Positions 33,432-42,839 are shown, numbered from the stretch's first letter. The stretch: 64,000 nucleotides of DNA from CAVRJC01 sp964505725 (GCA_964505725.1 CAZDJK010000047.1:1-64000), one strand, 5' to 3'. Program-made: numbers and translations. Notes: generated by a model from the letters alone, not told the origin.

Positions 33432-35920
33432 GGCGCGCGGCGGAGTCGCCGCTCGCGGTCGCTGGGTGGGTGGCGGTGCCCGCGATCGGGGGCGTCGCCG
33501 TGTTGATCGGCGCGCAAGCGGTTGCCGTCGCGCTGGTGGCCGCGATCGTCGTCCTCGGCGGGGTCGCGCTCGTGGAGCTCGTCCGCGGCCGCGAGCGTTC
33601 GCAGGAGTCCCGACGCGGGGTGCTGTTCGTGTGGTGCGGCCTGCTGGTGGTCTCCGAGTCCGCGGTCGCGCGCGCGTTCGACGAGCCGGGCGGGCCGTTC
33701 CCGTCGACGCTCGGGATCCTGGCCACGGCCGGCGTCGGTCTCGTCGGTCTCGGGCTGTTCCTGCTCCTGCAGCAACAGCGGCGCGACCACTGCCTCGGCG
33801 TGCTCTTCGAGGCCATCCTGTGCGTGGCGACCCTCGGCTTCATCCCGTGGGCGCTATGGGCCGGTGCAAGTGGGCCGGGTGACGCCGCACTGCGGTCCCT
33901 GCCGGCGATGGTCGCGGCGGTCGCGCTGTGGCTCGGCATCCGGCTCGTCGGCGATGCGGAGGACCGGGCCCACACCGCGGACCTCGCGGTGAGCGCGCTG
34001 TTCTGGATGGTCGTCGTGGACGTCGTGGTCGCGAGCGGCGTGGCCGCGGCGGTCACCGAAGCCCAGCGGAGCCTCGAGGTGGTGCGCCTGGCGGCCGGTT
34101 GCGCGCTCGCGGTTGCCGCGGTCAACTTCGTGCGCCGTCTGCCGGTCGACCGGACGGCGACCCTTCCGTCGCAGCTCGGCCCGGGCAAGGTGGCAGCGCC
34201 CCTCGGGCTCACCCTGCTGGCGCCCGCGCTGTTCGCGCTGCAGGCGATCCAGGGTGATCCGCCGGGCCTGTCGGTGGTGCTCACGGGGTCGAGTGTGATG
34301 GCGTTCCTGGTCGCTGTGTACCTCGTCCGCCAGGTGCAGGAGAGCGCACGCGCCGAGCTCCGCGCCAACCACGATGCGCTCACCGGGCTCCCGAACCGGG
34401 CGATGTTCCACGACCGCCTGGAGGTGGCGCTCGCGCACGCGAGGCGAGAGCACGCGCGCGTGGGCGTGATGTTCCTCGACCTCGACCGGTTCAAGAGCAT
34501 CAACGACAGCCTCGGGCACGGCGTCGGGAACCAGCTCCTCCAGCGCGTCGCGGAGCGCCTCGCGCAGTCGGTACGCGAGGGCGACACCGTCGCGCGCATG
34601 GGCGGCGACGAGTTCATGGTGCTGCTGCCGAGCGTCGACACCGGCCACGACTGCGTGACCGTGGCCGAGAAGCTGCTGCACACGATGGCGGAGCCCTTCG
34701 TGCTCGGCAGTCGCGAGCTCGTGACGAGCGCGAGCATCGGGATCGCGATCTTCCCCGACAACGGGCGCGACGGCGAGACGCTCGCGAAGAACGCCGACAT
34801 CGCCATGTACCGCGCCAAAGCGAGTGGCCGGAACGCGTTCCAGCTCTACACGCCCGACCTGAGCGTGCGCGCACAGGTGAAGCACTCGCTCGAGAGCGGC
34901 CTCCGCAGCGCGCTCGAGAACGGGGCGCTCGAGCTCCACTACCAGCCCAAGATCGACGCGGTGACCAGGCAGATCGTCGGGCTCGAGGCACTGGCGCGGT
35001 GGCCGCACGCGGAGTTCGGGTTCGTCCCGCCGACCGCCTTCATCCCGCTCGCCGAGGAGACCGGTCTGATCGTGCCGCTCGGGGAGTGGGTGCTCGAGAC
35101 CGCGTGCGCGCAGATCAACCAGTGGGCCGACGCCACCGGCGCCCGCATCCCGGTGGCGATCAACCTGTCGGCACGGGAGTTCACGCACAAGCCGATCGAC
35201 GCCCGCATCGCCGACGCCCTCGACCGGCACGGGCTCGCGGCGGGGCTCCTCGAGCTCGAGATCACCGAGAGCATCTTCATGCACGACCTCTTCGCCGCGA
35301 GCGAGGCCCTGTTCAACCTCCGGAACATGGGTGTGCGCTGCTCGATCGACGACTTCGGCACCGGCTACAGCGGCCTGACCTACCTCAGCCAGCTCCCGAT
35401 CTACAGCCTCAAGATCGACCAGTCGTTCATCCGCCGCATCGGTTCGTCCCGCAGCGGCGACCGCATCGTGGATGCCGTGATCACGCTCGCGCGGAGCCTC
35501 GACATGCGGGTCATCGCCGAAGGCGTCGAGACCGACGGTCAGGCGACGTTCCTCGTCTCCCGCGGGTGCGACGAGATGCAGGGTCGGCTGTTCTGCCCCC
35601 CGCTCTCCGCGGTCGACGTCGAGGAGCTCCTCCGGGGCGACCGCGATCCGCCCGGGCCGCTCGGCGAGCCCGCCGACGCGCACGCGGCGCCGGCACCGCC
35701 CCGCGACGCGCGCGCCGAGCCGGTCGCGGTCGGCGCACGTGTCGGCGCGCCGGTCGTCGACGTCCCCGGCGTGCTCGAGGCGCTGTGCACGAACCAGAGC
35801 CTCGGGGAGAGCGACGAGCCGGGCATCCTGGCGATCCTCCGCGCGCTCGGCGGTCCCGAGCGCGTGGTGGCGACCCGGACGCGCAAGGGGGTCTCGCTCC
35901 GGCTGGTGACCCGGGTCTGA
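33419..35920 (+). CDS. GGDEF-EAL membrane protein (cyclic-di-GMP synthesis/degradation)
   Basis: 833 residues. About 8 membrane segments lie in the first 300 residues, with no known sensor domain. The GGDEF domain (about 320-490) has MGGDEFMV and an upstream RxxD inhibitory site (REGD, five residues before), so the cyclase looks active and product-regulated. The EAL domain (about 500-750) keeps GLEALARW, NLSAREF, ELEITES, DDFGTGYSGL, LKIDQSF and EGVET, all phosphodiesterase motifs. A disordered Pro/Ala linker leads to a short C-terminal piece of about 60 residues. ATG 33419 overlaps the sigma-factor stop. The bifunctional enzyme could set c-di-GMP near the sigma factor. Confidence 0.92.
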   Translation: MPRLRRAAESPLAVAGWVAVPAIGGVAVLIGAQAVAVALVAAIVVLGGVALVELVRGRERSQESRRGVLFVWCGLLVVSESAVARAFDEPGGPFPSTLGILATAGVGLVGLGLFLLLQQQRRDHCLGVLFEAILCVATLGFIPWALWAGASGPGDAALRSLPAMVAAVALWLGIRLVGDAEDRAHTADLAVSALFWMVVVDVVVASGVAAAVTEAQRSLEVVRLAAGCALAVAAVNFVRRLPVDRTATLPSQLGPGKVAAPLGLTLLAPALFALQAIQGDPPGLSVVLTGSSVMAFLVAVYLVRQVQESARAELRANHDALTGLPNRAMFHDRLEVALAHARREHARVGVMFLDLDRFKSINDSLGHGVGNQLLQRVAERLAQSVREGDTVARMGGDEFMVLLPSVDTGHDCVTVAEKLLHTMAEPFVLGSRELVTSASIGIAIFPDNGRDGETLAKNADIAMYRAKASGRNAFQLYTPDLSVRAQVKHSLESGLRSALENGALELHYQPKIDAVTRQIVGLEALARWPHAEFGFVPPTAFIPLAEETGLIVPLGEWVLETACAQINQWADATGARIPVAINLSAREFTHKPIDARIADALDRHGLAAGLLELEITESIFMHDLFAASEALFNLRNMGVRCSIDDFGTGYSGLTYLSQLPIYSLKIDQSFIRRIGSSRSGDRIVDAVITLARSLDMRVIAEGVETDGQATFLVSRGCDEMQGRLFCPPLSAVDVEELLRGDRDPPGPLGEPADAHAAPAPPRDARAEPVAVGARVGAPVVDVPGVLEALCTNQSLGESDEPGILAILRALGGPERVVATRTRKGVSLRLVTRV

Positions 35921-35925
35921 GCCGG

Positions 35926-36453
35926 TCAGGCGTTCGACGGCTCTCGCCCGAGCGAGGGCACGATCATGGTCCGGAGGGTGTGGGCGTCGGCGTCGTCGGT
36001 CGCGAGGAGCTCCTTGAGCCGCGCCTCGATCGCCGGTGCGGTGCCCCCGAGCGCGCCTGCGAGCTCGGTGAGGTCGTCCTCGCGCAGCGACTCGGGCGGC
36101 GTCTCGCGTGTGCCGCGCAGCTCGCGGACCATCTCGAGGTACTCGCGGAGGAGCGCGTCGGACGCGGCCCGCCCACGGAGCTTCTCGACGCTGCCGTCCG
36201 CACCGGTGGCGCCGCGGACCGTGAGGTCGTGGTTCAGGGTCGCGAACGTGTCGCGCCCGACGCCGAGCGCAGGCGCGAGGTCGTCGAGCTCCCCGTCCGT
36301 GGGTTCCGCACGTCCGTCTTCGATCGCGGCGAGCCGGCGCCGGCCCAGCCCGCAGGACTTCGCGAGCTCCGCCCGTGATATCCCGCGCGCCTCGCGCAGC
36401 TCCTCGAGGCGAGGCCCGATCGGTTCGGCTCCTCCGACACGTGGGGACGTCAT
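35926..36453 (-). CDS. XRE-type helix-turn-helix regulator
   Basis: 175 residues. The N-terminal HTH_3 domain (about 10-68) reads RLEELREARGISRAELAKSC, RRLAAIEDGRAEPTDGELDD. The remaining 100 residues are helical and acidic, with no recognised domain. ATG 36453 is preferred for domain fit; GTG 36483 adds ten residues and neither has a strong ribosome-binding site. It is convergent with GGDEF-EAL (6-bp gap) and divergent from the large coiled-coil gene, which it may regulate. Confidence 0.7.
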   Translation of the reverse strand: MTSPRVGGAEPIGPRLEELREARGISRAELAKSCGLGRRRLAAIEDGRAEPTDGELDDLAPALGVGRDTFATLNHDLTVRGATGADGSVEKLRGRAASDALLREYLEMVRELRGTRETPPESLREDDLTELAGALGGTAPAIEARLKELLATDDADAHTLRTMIVPSLGREPSNA

Positions 36454-36610
36454 GGTCGCGGTATCGACGGCCCGGGCGCGCACCTGAAGCGGTGATGCCC
36501 GCCGGTCACGACGAAGCCGTCAACCCGCGCTGCCAACGCGCCGATGCGAAGAGCAGGCGGGTCGAGCGGGGGCACGGTGGTGGCCCCCGGAGCCCTCGGC
36601 GGAGGTACCG

Positions 36611-39600
36611 GTGGGAAAGAAGAAGGGCAAGCAGGCGACGACCGCGACCGGACGCGCGCCCGAACGCAACCGACAGGCCGCGGCCGAAGCATGCGCCGCA
36701 GGCGGCGGCCCGACGCTGCCGGGCCTCGGCGGCGCGGCGCGTGATCTCGACGAGAGCATCCGCACGGTGCTCGTGGGCATCCAGGCCGTGCAGGACGAGG
36801 CGCACCACATGTTCACGGAGAGCCTCGGACGCCTGGAGGAGGGCGCGGCGGCGCGTGTCGAGGAGCTGCTCGCGACGACGAGCGCCCATGCCACCGCGTC
36901 GGCCGCCGAGCTCGACGGGCGACTCGAGGAGATGCGGGCGCTGGTGGGCACCGCCGGCGAGGATGCCATCGCCGAGTACTCGGCGATGGTCGCGCGCGCC
37001 GAGCGCAGCGTCGAGGAGCACGAGGGCTCGGTCCGCCGTGCCGCCCACGAGTCGACGGAGCGCATGGTCGCGTCGCAACGCGCGGCGGAGGCACAGGCCG
37101 AGCGGCTGGCCGAGCTCGACGCATGGATCACCGCGAGCGGCGAGGAGGCCGTCGCCACGCACTCGGCCCTGACCGCGCGTGCCGTGAGCACCGCGGAGGA
37201 GGTCGTGCGCGCGATCGAGGCCGCGGCGTCCGAGTCGACGGAGCGGATGCGCGCGTCCCAGCGCGTGGTGGACGACCAGTCCGAGCGGCTCCGGTCGGTC
37301 GTGAGCGAGGCCGTGTCGCACGTGGGGGCGGTGCGGGACGCACGGGGTGAGGTCGAAGAGGCCGCCGACCGGCTGGAGTCGTGGGCGGCGGAGCGCCTGG
37401 CCGATGCCGACCGGCGTCACGACACGCGAGCGCGCGAGCTGGAGGCCGCGATGGCGGCTTCGCGCGCCGCGCTCGAACAGGCCGCCAGCCGGGCGACCGA
37501 GGAGATCGCGGCGACGCGACGTGCCTTCGACGAGCGGGCGTACCTCGCACACGAGGAGGCCGCCCGCACCGCGGAAGCGCAGCTCGCGACGGTCGTGGCG
37601 CAGGCCGAAGCCGACGCCGAGGAGCGCGGCGCGGAGTACGCGCGTGTGCTCGACGAGCAGTCGGAGCGCCTGCAGGCCGTGGTGACGGAAGCGGAGGCAC
37701 ACGCCGGCGCGGTACGCGACGCGCGAGGCGAGGTCGAGGCGGCGGCGGAATCGCTGGAGCTGTGGGGCGCCGAGAGGTTGGCGGAGGCCGACCGGCGCAA
37801 CGAGGAGCGCGTGGGCGCACTGGAGGCGCTGGCCGCGGACTCCCGCGACGCTCTGGAACGCCTGGTGGCCGAATCGGCGGAGCGGATGGCGGCGTCGCAG
37901 CGCGAGGTCGCCGAACGGGCGGACCGGCTCCGCGAGGATGCCGAGACCGGCCTGGCGACGGTGCTCGCGCAGTTGCAATCCGATGTGGAGGCGCGCCGCG
38001 CCGAGCACGAACAGATCGTCCAGGAAGCGTCGGAGCGCCTCCGGGAGGAAGCCGGGCGCGGCATCACCGAGATGCTGGACGACGCGCATCGCGCCGTCGA
38101 CGATGCGCGCGCGTCGGCGCGAACGCGCGCCGAAGAGCAGCTCGAACGGTTCGAAGGGGAGGTGGCAACCCTGCTGGAGCGCGCGGAGGCGGGCGTCGAG
38201 ACGCGCCGCGCCGCGCACGAGCGCGCGCTGGAGGAGCAGTGTGAGCGCCTGCGTTCGGCGGCCGCGGAAGCGGAGTCGGCCGCGGACGCGGTGCGTGGCG
38301 CGCGCGGTGAGGTCGAGGACGCCGCGGTCGGCGCCACCGAAGCACTCGACCGGATCGTGGCGGAATCGTCCGAGTGGATGGCGGCGTCACAGCGCGAGGT
38401 CACCGAGCAGGCGGACGTGCTGCGGGAGCACGCCGAGAGCCGCGTGGCGGAATTGATCGCGCAGGTCCAATCCGACGTGGAGACGCGCCGCGCCGCGCAC
38501 GAGCGGGCGCTGGAGGAGCAGTCCGAGCGCCTGCGCTCGGCGGCGGCGGAAGCGGAGTCGCAGTCGGGCGCGGTGCGCGAGGCCCGCAATGAGGTCGAGG
38601 CCGCGGCCGCGGTGCTGGAGACGTGGGGCGCGGAGCGCATGGCGGAAGCCGATCGGCGCCAGGAGGAGCGCGTGCGCGCCCTCGACGCGCTGGCGGCCGA
38701 GACGCGGTCCGCGCTCGAGCGAGCGGCCGGCGAGTCGGCGGATGTGATTGCCGGGTCGCAGCGGGCCGTGGAGGAGCACGCGTCGCGCGTGCAGGAGGAG
38801 ACCACACGCACGGTGACGGAGCTCCAGGCGGGCGCCGATCACGCGCTCGCGGAGCTGCACGACGGTGTCCGCTCACGCGCGGACGAATATGCCGGGCGGA
38901 TGGAGGAGCACCTGGCGGCGCGGTTCGCGCTCGCCGCGGCCGACTTCGAGGCGCGTCGCGCCGAGCACGACGCGTTGGCGGAAGGGGCGGCGCAGCGGAT
39001 GGCCGCATCCGAGCTCGTGGTCCACGAGCAGGTGGCGCAGATCCGCGCGGTGGCCGACGACGCCGAGGAGCTCGTCGAGAGTCTGCGGGCCGAGACCGCG
39101 CGCGACGCCACGGAGCTGGTGGCGAAGCTGGACCGCGATCTCGCCGACCTGCAGGCCTCCGTGCGTGTCCGTGCCGACGAGGAGCTCGAGCTGCTGCAAC
39201 GCCAACGGATCGAGGCCGAATCGCTCGCGGTCGCCATGCACGAGTGCGTGGCGCGCGCGTACGCGGTGCTCGAGCAGGCGGACGCGAACGTCGCCGCGCT
39301 GCTCGACCCCGTCGCGGTGGCCGAGCCGATCGTCGACGAGCCGCTCGCTGCCGAGCCGGTGGTCGACGACCTCCCAGACGTCGAGCGCTTCGACGACGAC
39401 ACGTTCGAGACCGAGGCGTTCGGGAGCGAGGCGTTCGCGAACGACGGGTTCGGGACCGATTCCGCGGTCCGGTCCGCGGTCGAAGAGGTGGCCTTCGACG
39501 CGTTCGCGCTCGCGCCCGACGCACCCTGGGAGACCGTGGAAACGGCAGAGACCGGGGAGACCGGGGAGACCGGGGAAGCCGCGGCGGCCGAGCAGCCGGG

Positions 39601-41326
39601 CGACGACGCGGACTCCTGGGAAACGCCTCGAACCGAGGAGGAACCCGACCGGTTCGCGCCCGCGGATCCCGTCGCTGTCAGCGCGTGGCACGACGGCGAG
39701 TCGATCTTGTGGCGGGCCGACGACGACCACTATTTCAGCCGGCTCGCGAGCGAGCTGCGGGACGACCCCGACGGGGGCGAGCTCCCCGGGCCGTACGAGC
39801 CGTCGCCGATAGGGGAGCCGTTCCCCGCGGTGCCGGTCACCCCACCGGCATGGTCGGGAGGTGTCGCAACCGCGGCCGCGGTGAACGCGACCGCCTCGAT
39901 GACCGGTCTCCGCGAGGCCGTCGCGTTGCTCGGTGGCGGCGAGGCGAACCGAGCGGTGCGCGTGCAGGTCGTTCGAGCCGGCGTGCCCGGCGCCGCGCCC
40001 ACCTCGCTCCGGCTCACCACCCACGACGCCACCGGGTGGTGGGAGTTCACGGACGTGCCGGTGAACGCCGACGCCCCGGAGTCGCGGTCGGTCGTCGTCG
40101 ATCTCGACGAGCTCGACTCCGCGCTCGACAACGTGAGCCGGTTCGCAGGGGCGACGAGCGCGCAGCTGCTCGTCGACGGCAACGTCACCATCGGCACCCA
40201 CCTGCTGCTCGCGCGGGACACCGTCGACGTGCCCGCGCTCGCGCACGACGTCACGGCGGTCGAGCCGCTCGACCTGCAGAAGGCCGACCGGTCCGGGCTC
40301 GTGGTCGAGAGCCAGGTCGGGCGCCTGTACGCATCCCCTGAGGTCCTCGGGCACCTGAAGCGACGGCACGCGCGTCAGGTGGAGCTCGCGCTCATCGGCG
40401 ACGTCCCGTTCGTGACCGCGCAGGTCACCGGGCACCAGGGTGGGACCTCGACCATCGCAACGCCGCTGCCGGCGCTCGCGGACGGTGAAGTGCCGACCCT
40501 CCCCGAACGGCGGACCACCAGCGGGAGCGAGGTGTCACAGCTCGTCAACGCGCTCGCGACCACGACGTCGCAGGAGGAGCTCGCGCGCCTGCTCAAGGTC
40601 GGCGTGGGTTACGTGCGGCGGAAGGCGGCCGCGCATCCGGCGCTCGAGAAGCAGGTGATCACCTCCCTCGTGAAGGAAGGTACCGAGGCCATGCGCGCCG
40701 CGGCCGCGACCAACCCGAGCATCGGCGTGGCCGCGCGTGAGATCGCGATGTCCGACCCGTCGGCGATCGTGCGGGCGTCGCTCGCCGGGAACCCTGCGAT
40801 CTCGGAGGCGGAGCTCCAGCTGCTCGCGGAAGACCCGGTCGCGAGCGTGCGCGCCGCCGCGGTTGGCAACCCGAAGGCAACGCCCGAGCTCGTCGCGCGG
40901 CTTGCGGACGACCCGGACGACCTGGTCCGGGCGGCGGTCGCGTCGCATCAGGGCATCCACGTCGAGCTGCTCCGGGAGCTGGCCCACGATCCCGCAGCCG
41001 CGGTGTGCAAGGCCGTGGCGAAGAACCCGAGCTGCCCGACCGACGTCCTCCTCGAGCTCGTGTCCACGGTTCCCGACGCGGTGCTCGCGAACCCGAACGC
41101 GTCCGAGGCGCTGCTGACCGCCGGCAGCGTGGTCGACGACCCGAGTCTGCGCGCCGCGGTGGCGAAGAACCCGGCGACGGGCCCGAAGCTGCTCCGCAAG
41201 CTGGCACGGGACCGCGACCCCGAGGTGCTGCGCGGCGTGGCGACACACCCGCAGACGCCGCTCGTCGCCCGGCGACGGGTGCAGCGCCAGCTCTCGACCG
41301 ACCCTCTCGTCGAGCCGGGGGCCTGA
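36611..41326 (+). CDS. Giant coiled-coil protein with C-terminal LRV/HEAT-like repeats
   Basis: 1571 residues. A basic start MGKKKGKQ is followed by a continuous Ala/Glu/Arg-rich coiled coil to about residue 900. It is built from about 90-130-residue repeats that restart at EEQSERLRSAAAEAES-like units (nt about 37276, 37654, 38231, 38513). An acidic linker (about 900-1075) contains three TGE triplets. A beta-rich block (about 1100-1280, VVVDLDELDSALDNVS) may be clamp-like. The tail (about 1315-1567) has roughly eight 24-residue units with the pattern DP..VRAAVA.NP..P..LL..LA. GTG 36611 follows GGAGG with good spacing. No family match is known to me; a cytoskeletal or polar scaffold role is inference. 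Confidence 0.85.
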   Translation: MGKKKGKQATTATGRAPERNRQAAAEACAAGGGPTLPGLGGAARDLDESIRTVLVGIQAVQDEAHHMFTESLGRLEEGAAARVEELLATTSAHATASAAELDGRLEEMRALVGTAGEDAIAEYSAMVARAERSVEEHEGSVRRAAHESTERMVASQRAAEAQAERLAELDAWITASGEEAVATHSALTARAVSTAEEVVRAIEAAASESTERMRASQRVVDDQSERLRSVVSEAVSHVGAVRDARGEVEEAADRLESWAAERLADADRRHDTRARELEAAMAASRAALEQAASRATEEIAATRRAFDERAYLAHEEAARTAEAQLATVVAQAEADAEERGAEYARVLDEQSERLQAVVTEAEAHAGAVRDARGEVEAAAESLELWGAERLAEADRRNEERVGALEALAADSRDALERLVAESAERMAASQREVAERADRLREDAETGLATVLAQLQSDVEARRAEHEQIVQEASERLREEAGRGITEMLDDAHRAVDDARASARTRAEEQLERFEGEVATLLERAEAGVETRRAAHERALEEQCERLRSAAAEAESAADAVRGARGEVEDAAVGATEALDRIVAESSEWMAASQREVTEQADVLREHAESRVAELIAQVQSDVETRRAAHERALEEQSERLRSAAAEAESQSGAVREARNEVEAAAAVLETWGAERMAEADRRQEERVRALDALAAETRSALERAAGESADVIAGSQRAVEEHASRVQEETTRTVTELQAGADHALAELHDGVRSRADEYAGRMEEHLAARFALAAADFEARRAEHDALAEGAAQRMAASELVVHEQVAQIRAVADDAEELVESLRAETARDATELVAKLDRDLADLQASVRVRADEELELLQRQRIEAESLAVAMHECVARAYAVLEQADANVAALLDPVAVAEPIVDEPLAAEPVVDDLPDVERFDDDTFETEAFGSEAFANDGFGTDSAVRSAVEEVAFDAFALAPDAPWETVETAETGETGETGEAAAAEQPGDDADSWETPRTEEEPDRFAPADPVAVSAWHDGESILWRADDDHYFSRLASELRDDPDGGELPGPYEPSPIGEPFPAVPVTPPAWSGGVATAAAVNATASMTGLREAVALLGGGEANRAVRVQVVRAGVPGAAPTSLRLTTHDATGWWEFTDVPVNADAPESRSVVVDLDELDSALDNVSRFAGATSAQLLVDGNVTIGTHLLLARDTVDVPALAHDVTAVEPLDLQKADRSGLVVESQVGRLYASPEVLGHLKRRHARQVELALIGDVPFVTAQVTGHQGGTSTIATPLPALADGEVPTLPERRTTSGSEVSQLVNALATTTSQEELARLLKVGVGYVRRKAAAHPALEKQVITSLVKEGTEAMRAAAATNPSIGVAAREIAMSDPSAIVRASLAGNPAISEAELQLLAEDPVASVRAAAVGNPKATPELVARLADDPDDLVRAAVASHQGIHVELLRELAHDPAAAVCKAVAKNPSCPTDVLLELVSTVPDAVLANPNASEALLTAGSVVDDPSLRAAVAKNPATGPKLLRKLARDRDPEVLRGVATHPQTPLVARRRVQRQLSTDPLVEPGA
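39551..39577 (+). repeat. 9-bp tandem repeat ACCGGGGAG x3 inside the coiled-coil gene
   Basis: Three head-to-tail copies (the last ends in A) encode Thr-Gly-Glu three times in the acidic linker. In-frame unit length means copy-number change would not break the protein. Confidence 0.8.
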
Positions 41327-41373
41327 GCGCGGACCCAGCGCGGGCCTCTGGTCGAGGGGCGCTGGACCGGTCG

Positions 41374-41396
41374 TGCCGATCCTGCGAGGATCGGCA
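41374..41396. terminator. Stem-loop after the giant coiled-coil gene
   Basis: TGCCGATCCT (41374-41383), loop GCG, AGGATCGGCA (41387-41396): a perfect 10-bp stem in the 110-bp gap before the DUF6282-like gene. No T-run follows, so it could also be an operator. Confidence 0.5.
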
Positions 41397-41436
41397 GGGC
41401 CGCACGCCCGAGATCGTCCGACCGCGGGAGGCAGAC

Positions 41437-42324
41437 GTGACCTTGCGCATTGCCGACGCCATCGACCTGCACTGCCACTTCGGTCCCGACACCATCGGCG
41501 GGACGCTCGCGGGCGGGGAGGGGCACAGCGTCACCGCGGTCGACGCGGCACGCGATGCCGCCGAGAGCGGGCACGCCGCGCTCGTGCTCAAGTCGCACAG
41601 CTTCGCCTCGCCCGCCCTCGCCCGGAACGTCGAGGACGCCGTATCCGGCGTACGCGTCTTCGGCGGGATCTGCACCGACTACCCCTCGGGTGGGCTGAAC
41701 GTCGACGCGGTGGAGGCCGCGCTCGCGCTCGACGCCAAGATCGTGTGGCTCCCGACCGTGCACAGCCAACAGGACTTCGAGAAGCGCACCGTGGCGCGCG
41801 AGGGCTTCCACGGCACGGGCATCCGGGTCGTCGACGAAGAGGGCCGCGTGGTACCCGCGGTCCAAGAGATCTTCGGCCTCGTGTCGCAGAAGGATGCCAT
41901 CCTCGCGACGGGGCACATCTCCGCCGAAGAGCACTACGCGGTGGTGAAGGAGTTCGCGGGCCGGGGCCACGTGCTGGTGACCCACGCGGGTGAGGAGCTC
42001 GCGGGTCCGCGCCTCAGCGCGGAGCAGTGCGCCGAGCTCGCCGATCTCGGTGCCTCGATCGAGCTGACCGCACTCTCGTGCAAGGACGTGCTCGGGGTCA
42101 CCGGCAAGCGTCCCGACGCGATGGCCGCGATGATCCGCGCCATCGGGCCGTCCCGCTGCACGCTGTCGACCGACTACGGATGGACCACTGCGGTGCCGCG
42201 CCCCGCGCCCGGGCTCCAGGAGTTCCTCGAGGCGCTGTGGGGAGAGGGGATCACCGAGGACGAGCTGCAGGCGATGGTGAGCACCCATCCCGCGCGGCTG
42301 CTCGGCCTCGACGTCGCCGCCTGA
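41437..42324 (+). CDS. DUF6282-like metal-dependent hydrolase (amidohydrolase fold)
   Basis: 295 residues. It opens with ADAIDLHCHFGPD, a DLHxH metal motif, followed by HAALVLKSHSF and ILATGHISAEEHYAVVKEF, with a late STDYGW containing the metal Asp. The TIM-barrel layout with a short repeat of metal ligands matches the DUF6282 group of uncharacterised amidohydrolases. GTG 41437 is chosen because GGGAGG lies 6 nt upstream. It stands alone between two stem-loops. Substrate unknown. Confidence 0.8.
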   Translation: MTLRIADAIDLHCHFGPDTIGGTLAGGEGHSVTAVDAARDAAESGHAALVLKSHSFASPALARNVEDAVSGVRVFGGICTDYPSGGLNVDAVEAALALDAKIVWLPTVHSQQDFEKRTVAREGFHGTGIRVVDEEGRVVPAVQEIFGLVSQKDAILATGHISAEEHYAVVKEFAGRGHVLVTHAGEELAGPRLSAEQCAELADLGASIELTALSCKDVLGVTGKRPDAMAAMIRAIGPSRCTLSTDYGWTTAVPRPAPGLQEFLEALWGEGITEDELQAMVSTHPARLLGLDVAA

Positions 42325-42342
42325 GCTGCCACGCGCACCGCA

Positions 42343-42391
42343 AACTTGCGTCACTCGAGCGGAAATAATCCCCGTCGTAGTGACGCAAGTT
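42343..42391. terminator. Long inverted repeat AACTTGCGTCACT after the DUF6282-like gene
   Basis: AACTTGCGTCACT (42343-42355) pairs with AGTGACGCAAGTT (42379-42391) across a 23-nt loop: a perfect 13-bp stem 18 bp past the stop codon. The motif AAACTTGCGTCA recurs at 58713-58724 in another hairpin. Terminator or dispersed palindromic element. Confidence 0.55.
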
Positions 42392-42443
42392 GGGGGTGAC
42401 ACGGCGTCCTCGGACCAGCACCCCAGCGGCAAGCCCGACGAGG

Positions 42444-42487
42444 GCATACGCGATCGCGTATTCCCTTCGATCAACGATCGCGTATGC
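42444..42487. promoter_or_regulatory. Nested palindromes overlapping the XRE/nucleotidyltransferase promoter
   Basis: GCATACGCGATCG (42444-42456) and CGATCGCGTATGC (42475-42487) are perfect inverted arms, and 42446-42461 is itself a perfect 16-bp palindrome. The right arm overlaps -10 TATGCT. This arrangement fits autoregulation by the downstream XRE protein. Confidence 0.6.
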
Positions 42488-42488
42488 T
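42483..42488 (+). promoter_or_regulatory. -10 box TATGCT for a leaderless XRE transcript
   Basis: TATGCT is followed by exactly six nucleotides and GTG 42495, without a Shine-Dalgarno sequence. Confidence 0.6.
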
Positions 42489-42494
42489 GAGACG

Positions 42495-42839
42495 GTGACC
42501 GTGACCGCACCCCCAAGCGCAGCGGCAACCACAGCGCCCGACTCCCTGGCGGGCGACCTCCTTCGCCTGGCGCGGGTCAAGGTCGGCCTGACCCAGGCCC
42601 AGCTCGCGGACCGCGCGGGCGTGGCGCAGTCGCTGATCTCCGCCTACGAGAACGGACGCCGCCAGCCGACACTGCCCACGCTGAAGCGGCTGCTGGCCGC
42701 CGCGGGGCTCGAGCTGCGCACCCGCCTCGACGTTCCCGACCGGCAGGCTGCGGCGGCCGACGAGTGGGAGTCGACGCGCCCGGCCGGCGAGCGCGAACGG
42801 TGGGCGGCCGAGCAGCGCCGTCGCGCGCGTCCACGATGA
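42495..42839 (+). CDS. XRE-family HTH regulator, probable antitoxin-like partner
   Basis: 114 residues. The HTH (about 20-75) reads LLRLARVKVGLTQAQLADRA, VAQSLISAYENGRRQPTLPTL, a strong Cro/C1-type match. The C-terminal 35 residues are charged and Ala-rich. GTG 42495 is supported by the leaderless -10. Its stop overlaps the nucleotidyltransferase start as ATGA. A DNA-binding gene immediately before a nucleotidyltransferase, behind nested palindromes, resembles a toxin-antitoxin operon. Confidence 0.82.
   Translation: MTVTAPPSAAATTAPDSLAGDLLRLARVKVGLTQAQLADRAGVAQSLISAYENGRRQPTLPTLKRLLAAAGLELRTRLDVPDRQAAAADEWESTRPAGERERWAAEQRRRARPR

Noticed and set aside
35926..36453. XRE protein as an RsiG-like anti-sigma factor for the WhiG-type sigma
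   Set aside because: It is next to the operon, but it lacks the E-x3-S-x2-R-x3-Q-x3-D c-di-GMP signature and has a clear HTH; the coiled-coil protein also lacks that signature on inspection.
36611..39300. Repetitive DNA in the coiled-coil gene as a CRISPR or satellite array
   Set aside because: The repeats are degenerate at DNA level, in frame, and reflect protein heptad and long-unit repeats; there are no constant repeats with unique spacers.
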